This document shows positions 24,475 to 33,051 of a stretch of 64,000 bases of DNA, one piece after another. The stretch lies in NCBI RefSeq assembly GCF_900240215.1, contig NZ_LT964681.1, forward strand, positions 845,540 through 909,539, written 5' to 3'. The number at the start of each line of letters is the position of its first letter. Positions within the stretch are counted from its first letter, which is position 1. The DNA comes from Raoultibacter timonensis (GTDB taxonomy: Bacteria; Actinomycetota; Coriobacteriia; Coriobacteriales; Eggerthellaceae). Made by a program: the position numbers and the translations under genes. The notes under the pieces were generated by a model. The model had not been told where the DNA came from and made no database searches. It worked only from the letters and a program-made list of their open reading frames with translations.

Positions 24475-26916
24475 ATGGAAAAGAAAACGGACACTTCACC
24501 GTTGGAGTACGTGAAGGACGGCAAGTTCACCCGCCGAACCTTCGTGAAGGGCGCGGGATGGATCACCGTCACCTCGGCTTTGGGATTCGGCCTTGCCAGC
24601 TGCGCTCCGGACAGCGAACCGCCGGCAAAGGAGGACGCAACATCAACCACCGACCCGAATGAGGGCATCACCTATGCACACGCATGTTGCAATCTCAATT
24701 GCACATCGCACTGTCATCTCAAAGCCCATATCAAAGACGGCAAGATCGTCACAGTCACCCCGGGTGATACGCCGGGCCGCGAAGACTACGCGAACGCCTG
24801 CCTGCGAGGCATGGCGCTCAGCCAGAAAACTCAGGATGAAAATGCGCGCGTCATGTACCCGATGAAGCGTACGGGAGAACGCGGTTCGGGCGAATTCGAA
24901 CGCATTTCGTGGGATCAGGCAATCGAGGAGATTTCACAAAAGTTGCTTGAGACCAAAGAGAAGTACGGCGAGAAATCGGCAGCGTTCTACTCGTTTACCG
25001 GCAATTCGGGCAACCTCTCGATGAGCGCACCCACGCGATTCGCGGGCACCTTCGGCGGCACCGTGTTCGACATCGAAGGAATCATGGGCGATCAGGGCGC
25101 AAGCATGGGCATGATTCTCGCCTACGGCGTGAAGCGCGGCTCTCACGACACGCGCGACTACCTCAATTCCAACATGATCGTCCTGTGGGGACGCAACGTG
25201 GCAGACACGCACACCTCCGAATTCCGCTACCTTGTACAGGCTCGCGAAAAAGGAGCGAAGATAGTCGTGGTCGACCCGCGGCTGTGCTCGTCGGCCGCCA
25301 TTGCCGACCAGTGGATCCCCATCAAACCCCAAACTGATCCGGCGCTCGCCCTCGGCATGATGAACGTCATTATCGGCAACGATCTCCATGACAAAGAATG
25401 GTTGATCGCACACAGCGTAGCCCCCTTCTTGGTGAAGGAATCAGACGGCAGCTACCTCATGGACGGCGAAGACTGGATGATATGGGACACCGCTTCGAAC
25501 AGCGCCAAAAAGTACACCGACGAAAGCGCAACACCCGCCCTCTCGGGCACGTTCGATGCAGAGGGCGAAGCGGTGCGGACGGCATTCGACCACTTGGTCG
25601 ACGAGGTTTCCAAATACACGCTTCCCGTAACAGCTGAAATCACCGGACTATCCGAAGAAGTCATCGAAACGTTCGCTCTCGAGTACGCCAACGCAAAACC
25701 AGCAGGCATCCGCATGGGCCAGGGCATGCAGCGCGTTTGGAATTCGTTCGCACCGTTCCGCACCGTCGCAGTACTCGCAGCAATCACTGGGTATATAGGC
25801 GTTGAGGGCGGCGGCGCATCGCATATGGGCGGTATCACGGCAGCCGAGCCCCATCCCGAGATCGAAGCGCCAGCGCTCGGCAACCCCGATTGGTCGAACA
25901 CCGGCGACAAGAAAGCCACCATGGTCAGAACGTCTACCATGTACGACCAGATCATGAACAAAGATCCCTATCCCCTCGATTTCCTGTGGTTCGCGAACTC
26001 GAACTTCGTCAACATGAGCCCCGATGCGAACAAAGTCATCAACGAAGTACTGCCCAATGTTTCCACGATCGTGACGGTGGATCCGTATTGGACCTGGACG
26101 GCCAAGCAGTCAGACTACGTGCTGCCTGCATGCAACTACTGGGAAAAATGGGATGTCGAAGACCGTACCCCTTGGGTCATCGTCAGCAAGCCCAAGATCA
26201 CGCCCATGGGCGAAAGCAAGTCGGACGTCGAAATCATGTCGCTGCTCGCACAGAAAGTAGGCCTCGAGGCATACTGGAACAAAACCGATGAGGAATGGGC
26301 GCGCGGCTTCTTCAACTACGAGCATCCCGCATGGGAGGGCTTCGATTTCGACAAAGTAGCCGAAGAGGGCATTTTCGCCCGCGCGGATGCGATCTTCGAG
26401 CCGCTGATCTTCCGGCCTGACAGCACGTTTCCCACCCCCTCGACGCGCTTCCAACTCTACAACGAAGAGCTCGTCCCCTACGAGCAGGAGGTTCCCACCT
26501 ACGTACCGATGCTCGAAGACCCCGCAGGCGAGCTCGGCCAAAAGTATCCACTCGTATACCTGCAATTCCACGACCGCTTGAACGTGCACTCACAGCACAT
26601 CCTCATTCCCGAGCTCAGCATCGTGCAAAGCGAACCGATGCTTGAGATGAACCCCGTTGATGCCGAAGCCCGAGGGATTAAGCACGGCGATGTCGTTCTC
26701 ATCAAGAACGATCGCGGCGAATGCAAGATGAAGGCGTTCCTCACCGAAGGCATCCACCCCGGCGCTGTCGCAACGGCAAGCGGATGGACGCCCGAGCAAT
26801 TCATCGAGGGCAACTACCAGATGCTCACCCATTTCACCATCAACCCGACCGAAGAGTTCATAGGCCAAACCAGTACAGCTTTCTATGACGTATTGGTCGA
26901 AGTAGAGAAAGCGTAG
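24475..26916 (+). CDS. Tat-exported DmsA-like molybdopterin oxidoreductase
   Basis: An 813-residue catalytic subunit. It has a Tat signal (TRRTFVKG, 19-26), the DmsA-type 4Fe-4S site C72-x3-C76-x3-C80...C109, bis-MGD fold segments ('YPMKRTGERGSGEFERISWDQA', 'VVDPRLCSSAAIADQWIPIKP', 'LPACNYWEKWDVEDR'), and a C-terminal dinucleotide-cofactor barrel. The Mo ligand may be Ser in 'GDQGASMGM', by position relative to DmsA. AGGAGG precedes ATG 24475; an earlier in-frame ATG lacks a site. The FeS subunit gene follows 8 bases after the stop. No DmsC-like anchor or chaperone gene follows. The substrate is unknown (S-oxide, N-oxide or another oxo compound). Confidence 0.9.
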   Translation: MEKKTDTSPLEYVKDGKFTRRTFVKGAGWITVTSALGFGLASCAPDSEPPAKEDATSTTDPNEGITYAHACCNLNCTSHCHLKAHIKDGKIVTVTPGDTPGREDYANACLRGMALSQKTQDENARVMYPMKRTGERGSGEFERISWDQAIEEISQKLLETKEKYGEKSAAFYSFTGNSGNLSMSAPTRFAGTFGGTVFDIEGIMGDQGASMGMILAYGVKRGSHDTRDYLNSNMIVLWGRNVADTHTSEFRYLVQAREKGAKIVVVDPRLCSSAAIADQWIPIKPQTDPALALGMMNVIIGNDLHDKEWLIAHSVAPFLVKESDGSYLMDGEDWMIWDTASNSAKKYTDESATPALSGTFDAEGEAVRTAFDHLVDEVSKYTLPVTAEITGLSEEVIETFALEYANAKPAGIRMGQGMQRVWNSFAPFRTVAVLAAITGYIGVEGGGASHMGGITAAEPHPEIEAPALGNPDWSNTGDKKATMVRTSTMYDQIMNKDPYPLDFLWFANSNFVNMSPDANKVINEVLPNVSTIVTVDPYWTWTAKQSDYVLPACNYWEKWDVEDRTPWVIVSKPKITPMGESKSDVEIMSLLAQKVGLEAYWNKTDEEWARGFFNYEHPAWEGFDFDKVAEEGIFARADAIFEPLIFRPDSTFPTPSTRFQLYNEELVPYEQEVPTYVPMLEDPAGELGQKYPLVYLQFHDRLNVHSQHILIPELSIVQSEPMLEMNPVDAEARGIKHGDVVLIKNDRGECKMKAFLTEGIHPGAVATASGWTPEQFIEGNYQMLTHFTINPTEEFIGQTSTAFYDVLVEVEKA

Positions 26917-26924
26917 GTGCAATC

Positions 26925-27497
26925 ATGGCAAATACGGTTCAATACGGCATGGTCATCGACACGACCCGCTGCATGGGTTGCCAAACCTGCGTGGTGAGCT
27001 GCAAGGTCTCCAACCAGACTCCCGAGGGACTGTACTGGGGACGTGTGCGCAACCGTGACGGTGAGATCGTCTACCAGGCAACGGGCACTTTTCCCGATGC
27101 GAAACTTGCGTTCAGACCCGAGCTTTGCAACCACTGCGCATCTCCGCTGTGCTTTGCTAACTGCCCGGCTGGCGCGATCGAAAAACGCGAGGAGGACGGT
27201 GCTGTCATCATCGATCCCGAAGCATGCATCGGGTGCGGAACATGCGTAACCGCCTGTCCGTACGAAATACCCCAGATGGACGAAACGACCAAAACCGCCT
27301 CGAAGTGCAACCTGTGCTACGAGCGCGCCGCCGCAGGCGAACAGCCATGGTGTGTGCTCTCCTGCCCCGGCAAAGCGCGTATCTTCGGAGACATCAACGA
27401 TCCGGAAAGCGATATCTCCCGGTACATAGCCGAAAAGGGCGCCGTTCCCTTCCACGAGGAGTACGAGACCGGCCCCTCGGTGTACTACGTGCTCTGA
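26925..27497 (+). CDS. DmsB-like four-cluster ferredoxin subunit
   Basis: A 190-residue protein without a signal peptide. Cluster motifs are CMGCQTCVVSC, CNHCASPLCFANC, CIGCGTCVTAC and CNLC...CVLSC. It pairs with the Mo-enzyme just upstream and would carry electrons from a membrane donor to it. It ends the operon, with an intrinsic terminator 60 bases after its stop. Confidence 0.92.
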   Translation: MANTVQYGMVIDTTRCMGCQTCVVSCKVSNQTPEGLYWGRVRNRDGEIVYQATGTFPDAKLAFRPELCNHCASPLCFANCPAGAIEKREEDGAVIIDPEACIGCGTCVTACPYEIPQMDETTKTASKCNLCYERAAAGEQPWCVLSCPGKARIFGDINDPESDISRYIAEKGAVPFHEEYETGPSVYYVL

Positions 27498-27557
27498 ACC
27501 CGTCCTGACAGGCTGCACGGCAAACGCAACCCGAAAGATGGAACATCCCTTTTCGGA

Positions 27558-27582
27558 GAAGCCCGCTTCGGCGGGCTTCTTT
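27558..27582. terminator. Intrinsic terminator between convergent genes
   Basis: GAAGCCCGC (27558-27566), a TTCG tetraloop and GCGGGCTTC (27571-27579) are followed by TTT. It lies between the DmsB-like gene and the convergent MFS gene and probably serves the plus-strand operon. Confidence 0.8.
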
Positions 27583-27632
27583 CATGGGGCCAAGCATGAT
27601 CGGGTTCGTCGACACAGCAACGCATCAGCCCA

Positions 27633-28895
27633 TCAGCAGCGAACGGCCTTCTTCGCTGCCAGCAATACGCACGCGCATACGACGGCGAACATCGCCTGCC
27701 CGATAAACACGAACTCGGGAGTTACCGCTATGGCGAACAGCCATCCGAACAGGGTCGAAGCGCATGCGATGCCAAGGTCGACGACGTTTTGCTGCACCGA
27801 AAGAGCCGAGGCGCGAAACCGTTCGTCCACGCTTGCAGAAATGGTCGATAGAACAACGATCGTCGAACCCGAAGATCCCATGCCTGCAAGAAAACCCGCG
27901 GCAAGCAGAACGAGGGGCTCGACGCGAACGAGCGCGATCAGGCCGATTCCGATCCCCATGCAGCTGAGCGTCGCCGAAAGCACGACGCGTCGATTGCATG
28001 TATCGGCAATCCATCCCGCGAGAGGATTCGCAATAAGCCCACCGATGCTGAAGCACGAAAAGAACAGCCCGGCGTTGATGGGGATCTGTTCACCCTCGAC
28101 AAACGTTACGACAAAATTCATCGACAGGCCGTATCCAAGCGAAACGACCGCCGTCACGCACAAAAGCACGATGAGACTGCGCTGCCCCGAAGCAAAAGCC
28201 ATGCGCAGGGTCCTCGCAGTGCCCAAATCATCCCATTCGCCAGATTCGACCTTCTCGCTCGATGAACCATCGCTCGGCAGGACCGGCGCCTCGACAATGC
28301 GCACGCGATGCGGCGCGAAGCAGAACGAAAGAGCGAATGCCGCCGCCGAGCAACCCGCTAGAATCAGGAAACAAGCCGCGTACCCGCTTATCTCGACAAT
28401 CGCCAATGCAGCGAGGGGGCCGAACAGGAGCGAAGCTGCGGTGGCGAATCGATAAGAGCCGATGTAGAGACCGTCTTTTCCTGCAGGCGATATCGAAGCA
28501 ACGGCTGCTACAGCACAGGGCCAAAACGCCGAAAGCCCCACCGCCTGAACGCTTCGGATGAGCAGAAGCTGCCAGAAGGTCGTACTGAGCGCAAGCAGCA
28601 GGCTCGAAACAACAAACGAGGCAGCACCTATGACCATGACGAAACGGGTTCCGCGGCGATCGGCCAAAGGACCGAAGTAGAACCGCATGACCACGGCAAC
28701 GAGTAGAAACACCGTTCCCTGTAGACCCGCCTCAACCATCGTCGCACCGATGCTGAGCGAATAGGACGGCAGGAGGGTCATAAGAATATTGTTGCACCCA
28801 TACATGAAAAATCCTGCAAGCGAAAGCCCCACAAGCGGCACGACGCCTTTGTGAGCAGGCTTATGCTCCGCCGCACTCGGCTGCATCGTCTTCAT
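27633..28895 (-). CDS. MFS transporter (first copy)
   Basis: A 420-residue polytopic membrane protein with about 12 helices and the MFS loop-2-type motif 'GPLADRRGTRFVM', repeated in the second half as 'NPLAGWIADTCNRR'. It resembles drug/metabolite permeases of the major facilitator superfamily; the substrate cannot be told. ATG 28895 was preferred over an upstream ATG (29000) because the family starts near 'HKPAHKGVVPL'. GGAGG lies 12 bases upstream, slightly far. The element at 28959-28978, shared with the Mo-enzyme promoter, sits 64 bases before the start, which suggests joint control. Confidence 0.85.
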   Translation of the reverse strand: MKTMQPSAAEHKPAHKGVVPLVGLSLAGFFMYGCNNILMTLLPSYSLSIGATMVEAGLQGTVFLLVAVVMRFYFGPLADRRGTRFVMVIGAASFVVSSLLLALSTTFWQLLLIRSVQAVGLSAFWPCAVAAVASISPAGKDGLYIGSYRFATAASLLFGPLAALAIVEISGYAACFLILAGCSAAAFALSFCFAPHRVRIVEAPVLPSDGSSSEKVESGEWDDLGTARTLRMAFASGQRSLIVLLCVTAVVSLGYGLSMNFVVTFVEGEQIPINAGLFFSCFSIGGLIANPLAGWIADTCNRRVVLSATLSCMGIGIGLIALVRVEPLVLLAAGFLAGMGSSGSTIVVLSTISASVDERFRASALSVQQNVVDLGIACASTLFGWLFAIAVTPEFVFIGQAMFAVVCACVLLAAKKAVRC

Positions 28896-28958
28896 CGTAT
28901 CCGGTATCCTCCCATACGCCCCTGATACCAGAGTATATCCGCCGAAAGACGCTCGGTC

Positions 28959-28978
28959 TGACCAATTTTGTGCATAAG
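28959..28978. promoter_or_regulatory. TGACCAATT motif upstream of MFS gene
   Basis: TGACCAATTTTGTGCATAAG matches 17 of 20 bases of the element at 24333. It lies between the MFS start and the end of the Crp-family gene, in the MFS promoter region. Confidence 0.45.
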
Positions 28979-29035
28979 GAGTTCCGGGAGGAACACACAA
29001 TCCGCTTCAGACACGCACCGAACTTGCGATATCGG

Positions 29036-29767
29036 CTACTCGCTCGCTTCGAGCATCGTAATTCGCTCTAGGCGATCCATATCGAGTATCTCAATGCTGT
29101 TACGCCGCTTCTTCACAATACCCTGTTCCTGCAGACGCGAAATAGAAGAGGTAACCGAGTTCCTGCTTATTCCCAAAATGTTCGCGATATCGCTGTTGTT
29201 GTACTTCACGATAAGGGGCTCACCTGCACCATCGACCGCTTCGGCACCGCGATCGCCTCCGCGCGATTCCAACTCGTCGCGCCCAAGACTAAGCAAAAGC
29301 ATGGGGATGCGCTGGGCGGTCGCATAGAAAGCCGACGAGACCGTTTCGTTCGTAAGCACGGAAATCAAGCTGTACAGATACTTCACGATCATATCGGTGA
29401 ATTCAGGGCACGTATGCATTGCCGTAAAGAACGACTCCTTTGGAATGGCGATAAGTTCGCTATCGACGCATGCGCACGCAGTTGCAATGGGCAAGCACGA
29501 ATCGCTGAGAATCTGGAAACCGAAAAAGTCGCCTTTCTTGCAGAAGTAAAGCGTCTTTTTTCGCCCATCGCGCTCGAGCTTGTATATCTCGACCATTCCC
29601 TCGACTACGAAATGCGCGGTCTTGTGAGGTTCCGAACCCCATCCGAATATGCCGCCTTTCGGAACATGTCTCACGAAATAGTCGACACCTGCGCGATCCA
29701 GTATGTTGATAAGCTCGTCTTTCTGAGGGAGATCGGATGCTATATCTCCCTTGTCAGGCCAAAACAT
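29036..29767 (-). CDS. Crp/Fnr-family transcription regulator
   Basis: A 243-residue protein with an N-terminal cyclic-nucleotide-type beta barrel ('VPKGGIFGWGSEPHKTAHFVVEGMVEIYKLERDGRKKTLYFCKKGDFFGF'), a long dimer helix, and a C-terminal winged helix ('NNSDIANILGISRNSVTSSISRLQEQGIVKKRRNSIEILD'). The N-terminal FNR cysteine set is absent, so it is unlikely to be an oxygen-sensing FNR. It is in the same direction as the MFS gene, 140 bases upstream of it, and near the DmsAB-like operon, so it is a candidate to bind the shared TGACCAATT element. Confidence 0.9.
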   Translation of the reverse strand: MFWPDKGDIASDLPQKDELINILDRAGVDYFVRHVPKGGIFGWGSEPHKTAHFVVEGMVEIYKLERDGRKKTLYFCKKGDFFGFQILSDSCLPIATACACVDSELIAIPKESFFTAMHTCPEFTDMIVKYLYSLISVLTNETVSSAFYATAQRIPMLLLSLGRDELESRGGDRGAEAVDGAGEPLIVKYNNSDIANILGISRNSVTSSISRLQEQGIVKKRRNSIEILDMDRLERITMLEASE

Positions 29768-30131
29768 GATCCGCCCTATTCGCGTGTACCACGATATCCT
29801 CCCACTGTTCAGCCCGTCGAGCGTACAGCTGTATCCCCCGACATGATGATCGCGTTCGACGATTCTTGCAGAATCCGCATGGCGATTATTCTATCGCATA
29901 AATGAGACCCCGGTTCCAACGTCGGAAAGAGAGCGGCCCTCGTGGTACCGCAAGAATCGGCGCAAGAACGGGTTTTGCGCTCGAATGCACGATAGGGAGC
30001 CACCGCTGAAAAACGATGGCTCACCTTCGTACGTTTCAGACATTCCCAATATAAGACCATGTCCAATGATTGATACGAATCCTTAGTATGCGATTGTCGG
30101 ACTTCCTGAAACCCGCGGGACCACTTGCCGA
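29768..30131. other. 364-base gap without a convincing gene
   Basis: It lies between two minus-strand genes and holds the probable promoter of the Crp-family gene. A short palindromic patch 'GCGATTATTCTATCGC' is at about 29882-29897. A 108-codon open frame across it has poor start context and no recognisable protein pattern. Confidence 0.5.
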
Positions 30132-31148
30132 TCACACGCTCTTCAAAAGCCGTTCAAATACCCGTCGATAGCGAAGGCGCTCCTTGAAGCCTAGCCGATC
30201 GGCCGCTTTTCGGTACAGGGTGTCCAGCTCGCGCCGCCGGGCGGACGCCGCTTCATCGAGTTCGACAACCTGCTCGGTGATGGCTTCGGGATTCGCGCTT
30301 TCTCGAATATACCGATCGATGTCGCCGATGTTCGACCACAACAAGCCGTCGAAAACCGAGATCGTCGATGGACCGAACGAGAGCGTTGCCGGGCCGTCTT
30401 CTTCCCCGATGGGCGCATACAGATTCTCATGGTACGGATCGTCGGCGCCTGCGCGCATAAACCGAGTCGGCGTCGTTGGACGAAACCCGTGCGCGTCGAG
30501 CCAAACTGTCGCGTGTTCGAACAACTGCGCTGCGTCATCGTCGCCTTGGGCGCACAGCCAGCCCTCGCGCAAAGGCACCAGTTCGAAACCGTCAACGGCG
30601 GAGCGCAGCGCAGTACGCAGCGTCTTTTCAAGAGAGGCTTTCGTCTGACCGTTGATTCCGAGAGCCACCTGCATGACAATACGATCAAGCCCCATCTGTT
30701 CGAGCAGAACCGAGGTTTTTTTCATCTCCGTTTCACCCGACGGAACGCCCAGAATATCAGCTTCGGCAAAATCTGAAGTAAAGTAACGAAACTCGAGACA
30801 AGGGACACCGAACGCCCTGAGGTCGTTCGCCTGGCCGACCGAAAGCAATCCGGGATCGAAGCCGGCATGCACGGTCGTAGCTGGTGCTATGGGGAAAATG
30901 CGGCCGATTTCGCACAAAAAATCGCGCATATCGGCTTCCGGAATCGTGCTCATCGATCCCGTGCCGAACGTAACTGACGCTATTTCGAGCAGCGGCGCAT
31001 CTTCGGCGAATCCGCGCATTTCCGCAAGCACGGCATTAAGGTACGATCGCTTCACCGAGGATGCCACGTTTGCGTACGTCGGCGCAGTATCCCAATCGGC
31101 ATTGCCGACTACAAACGGAATGCTGATAAACAGATTGCACTGCTGCAT
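30132..31148 (-). CDS. HemW/coproporphyrinogen-oxidase-like protein lacking the radical SAM cysteines
   Basis: A 338-residue protein whose layout follows HemW-type radical SAM proteins. The N-terminus 'LFISIPFVVGNADWD' corresponds to the family's HIPFC-x3-C-x2-C motif but has no cysteine there. 'VTFGTGSMSTI' corresponds to FGGGTPSLL, 'VHAGFDPGLLS' to the E-x-N-P-g segment, and 'ALGINGQTKASLEKTL' to the lGlPgQT motif. The C-terminus also resembles the HemW C-terminal domain. It therefore cannot bind the usual 4Fe-4S cluster and is probably not a radical enzyme; a heme-binding or chaperone role is possible. AAGGAG precedes ATG 31148. It lies downstream of the FAD reductase at 31333, after a terminator. 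Confidence 0.6.
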   Translation of the reverse strand: MQQCNLFISIPFVVGNADWDTAPTYANVASSVKRSYLNAVLAEMRGFAEDAPLLEIASVTFGTGSMSTIPEADMRDFLCEIGRIFPIAPATTVHAGFDPGLLSVGQANDLRAFGVPCLEFRYFTSDFAEADILGVPSGETEMKKTSVLLEQMGLDRIVMQVALGINGQTKASLEKTLRTALRSAVDGFELVPLREGWLCAQGDDDAAQLFEHATVWLDAHGFRPTTPTRFMRAGADDPYHENLYAPIGEEDGPATLSFGPSTISVFDGLLWSNIGDIDRYIRESANPEAITEQVVELDEAASARRRELDTLYRKAADRLGFKERLRYRRVFERLLKSV

Positions 31149-31268
31149 GGTTTTACCGCTCCTTGCGTTCGTTCCCATCTTCTCGCAGCATAGCGTAGCG
31201 GATGGATCCTCGCCACAAACGGGTGGTTTGTCGGATTAATGGTTCTGCTTTTACGGATGGTGGCTCAG

Positions 31269-31302
31269 AAAAAAAGGCGAAGCGTCTGCTCTGACGCTTC
31301 GC
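31269..31302 (-). terminator. Intrinsic terminator after second FAD reductase
   Basis: A 10-bp stem (31277-31286 with 31293-31302) is followed on the minus strand by a run of seven T (complement of A at 31269-31275). It is 31 bases past the reductase stop, so this gene is transcribed apart from the HemW-like gene. Confidence 0.85.
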
Positions 31303-31332
31303 TTTTGAGGAAGGCTATGTTCGTTCGGCTTC

Positions 31333-32949
31333 CTACCCCTGTATGTACGCTCGTGCGTTGTTTGCTGCTTCACGGCCCGAATTGACCTGATTGCCAAAGG
31401 CGGTGCCGGGCATATTGATCGTGTACACGTTGCGGTAGAGCATACTGCCATCATTGCCGATCGCGTAAAGTCCGGGGATGGTCTTCTTGCTTTCGTCGAG
31501 AACCTCGCGACGCTTGTTGGTCCAGATGCCTCCCGTCGTGAAGAAGAACGAGTAGCCGATCTTGGCGATATAGAACGGCCCCTGCGCGATCGGTTCCAAA
31601 AATTCTGCAGCCTTTCCGTAGTCGGTATCCTCGCCCTTTTCACACATTTTGTTATAGCGTTCGACGGTAGCAGCCAAGGTCTTTGCATCCAGATCGAACT
31701 TCTCCGCAAGCTCTTCGATAGAGTCCGCTTGGTAGAGCGAATTCCCGAGGTTCTCCTCGAGGGATTTTTTGAATACTTCGACATCGGCATCGGATAGACC
31801 AAAATACTTATCGAAAATCGCCTGATCGAAAATGCAGTAATTCTCTGCATTGTCCTTCATCGCATGGAAGGGCATGACCATACTTATATCGCGGAGGTTC
31901 TCACTGTTAAAGCGATCGGCGTACTCGTTCACCCAAAGGACCGGGCCGCCCGAAGCGATGCCCCAATATCCGTTGATCGGATTGGCTGCATCTTCCATGC
32001 TGACGACCGGTAGCGCTTCGATGAAGCCGAGGACGCTTTGCGACGCATAGGGCAACGAATCCTTTGCACCCACTTCCATACACATCTTGTAGGCGTCGCC
32101 TGCGGCGTTACTCGACCCGACGATATGCAGCGATTCGGTATTCCAGCCCTGCTTTTCGAGCAATTCCGGACTACCGCCGAAACCGCCGGTAGCGAGCACT
32201 ACCGCCTTGGCATTGTACTGGATCACTCCTTCAGGGCCTTCTGCGTACACGCCGACAACTGCACCATCGTCCATGATCAGAGAAACAGCGGCCGTTTCCA
32301 GATGAGGCTCGATGCCCAGTTCGTCCATCTTCGCCTTCATCGGCTCGACGTAGCCGACCCCCGCCTTGCCGTCTTTCCACCAGTGAAATGTCTGAAACAG
32401 CCCACCGTGATAATCGTCGATAACACCGCTGAAAAGACAACCCATGTCCAAAAGCCAATCGATGTTCTCGGCAGACTTTTCGCATAAGTCCATCCACAAA
32501 GCTCCGTTGGGGCGATACTGCCCGCGCTCAAGCTCCGCCATGACGACATCGGCCGGCTCTATCTCGATGCCCGCTTCTTTCTGCGGCGTCGAATCGATGG
32601 CAAAGATGCCTTCCACGAAATTTGCGTTGCCTCCAACCATCGTGCCTTTCTCAATGACGATAAAATCGGTTCCATTCTGCGCCGACTGCACAGCGCATGC
32701 GATTCCCGATCCGCCGCAGCCGACAATGAGAAGATCGGTATCGTACACTTTGTCGATTGATTCGGGAACCCACCGCTGATCGCCCCCGGAAGCAGAGGTG
32801 CTTGCGCTCGAATCTTCCGAACCTTTGGATTGTGAACTGGGAGAACATGCAGCAAGCGTGCCGAGACCGGCAACAACTCCGAAAGCCGATGCTCCCGCGA
32901 GGAAGTTCCTTCTTGTGATTCCAAGAGACTTTTTGTTCGTATCTGGCAT
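31333..32949 (-). CDS. Tat-exported FAD-dependent reductase (second copy)
   Basis: A 538-residue flavoprotein of the fumarate-reductase-like superfamily. It has a Tat signal (TRRNFLAG, 12-19), a lipobox-type Cys (C35 in 'TLAAC'), a Ser-rich linker, the FAD motif GCGGSG (77-82) and a C-terminal 'GLYAIGNDGSMLYRNVYTINMPGTAFGNQVNSGREAANNA' that matches the FAD-binding end. No heme or FMN domain is present. It lies 102 bases downstream of the double-MarR gene in the same direction, and the gap contains the repeated operator-like elements. Its substrate is unknown. Confidence 0.9.
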   Translation of the reverse strand: MPDTNKKSLGITRRNFLAGASAFGVVAGLGTLAACSPSSQSKGSEDSSASTSASGGDQRWVPESIDKVYDTDLLIVGCGGSGIACAVQSAQNGTDFIVIEKGTMVGGNANFVEGIFAIDSTPQKEAGIEIEPADVVMAELERGQYRPNGALWMDLCEKSAENIDWLLDMGCLFSGVIDDYHGGLFQTFHWWKDGKAGVGYVEPMKAKMDELGIEPHLETAAVSLIMDDGAVVGVYAEGPEGVIQYNAKAVVLATGGFGGSPELLEKQGWNTESLHIVGSSNAAGDAYKMCMEVGAKDSLPYASQSVLGFIEALPVVSMEDAANPINGYWGIASGGPVLWVNEYADRFNSENLRDISMVMPFHAMKDNAENYCIFDQAIFDKYFGLSDADVEVFKKSLEENLGNSLYQADSIEELAEKFDLDAKTLAATVERYNKMCEKGEDTDYGKAAEFLEPIAQGPFYIAKIGYSFFFTTGGIWTNKRREVLDESKKTIPGLYAIGNDGSMLYRNVYTINMPGTAFGNQVNSGREAANNARAYIQG

Positions 32950-32998
32950 AGTGAGACCCTTTCTCCCTCAGCCCCGTGTGGGCTGTCTACGACCAGAA

Positions 32999-33023
32999 TA
33001 CGTCATTTACACATTATGTCAAT
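32999..33023. promoter_or_regulatory. Putative MarR operator in FAD-reductase promoter
   Basis: Direct repeats TACGTCATT (32999-33007) and TATGTCAAT (33015-33023) are spaced 16 bases start to start, 50 bases upstream of the reductase start. The same pair with the same spacing occurs upstream of the regulator gene (33960-33984). A further TTGTCAAT lies at about 33056. Confidence 0.65.
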
Positions 33024-33051
33024 AGAACAATTATTCAATTGTGCAATTTGT

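Noticed and set aside
29809-30135. 108-codon minus-strand frame between the HemW-like and Crp-family genes
   Set aside because: GTG start with no ribosome site and no recognisable protein features.
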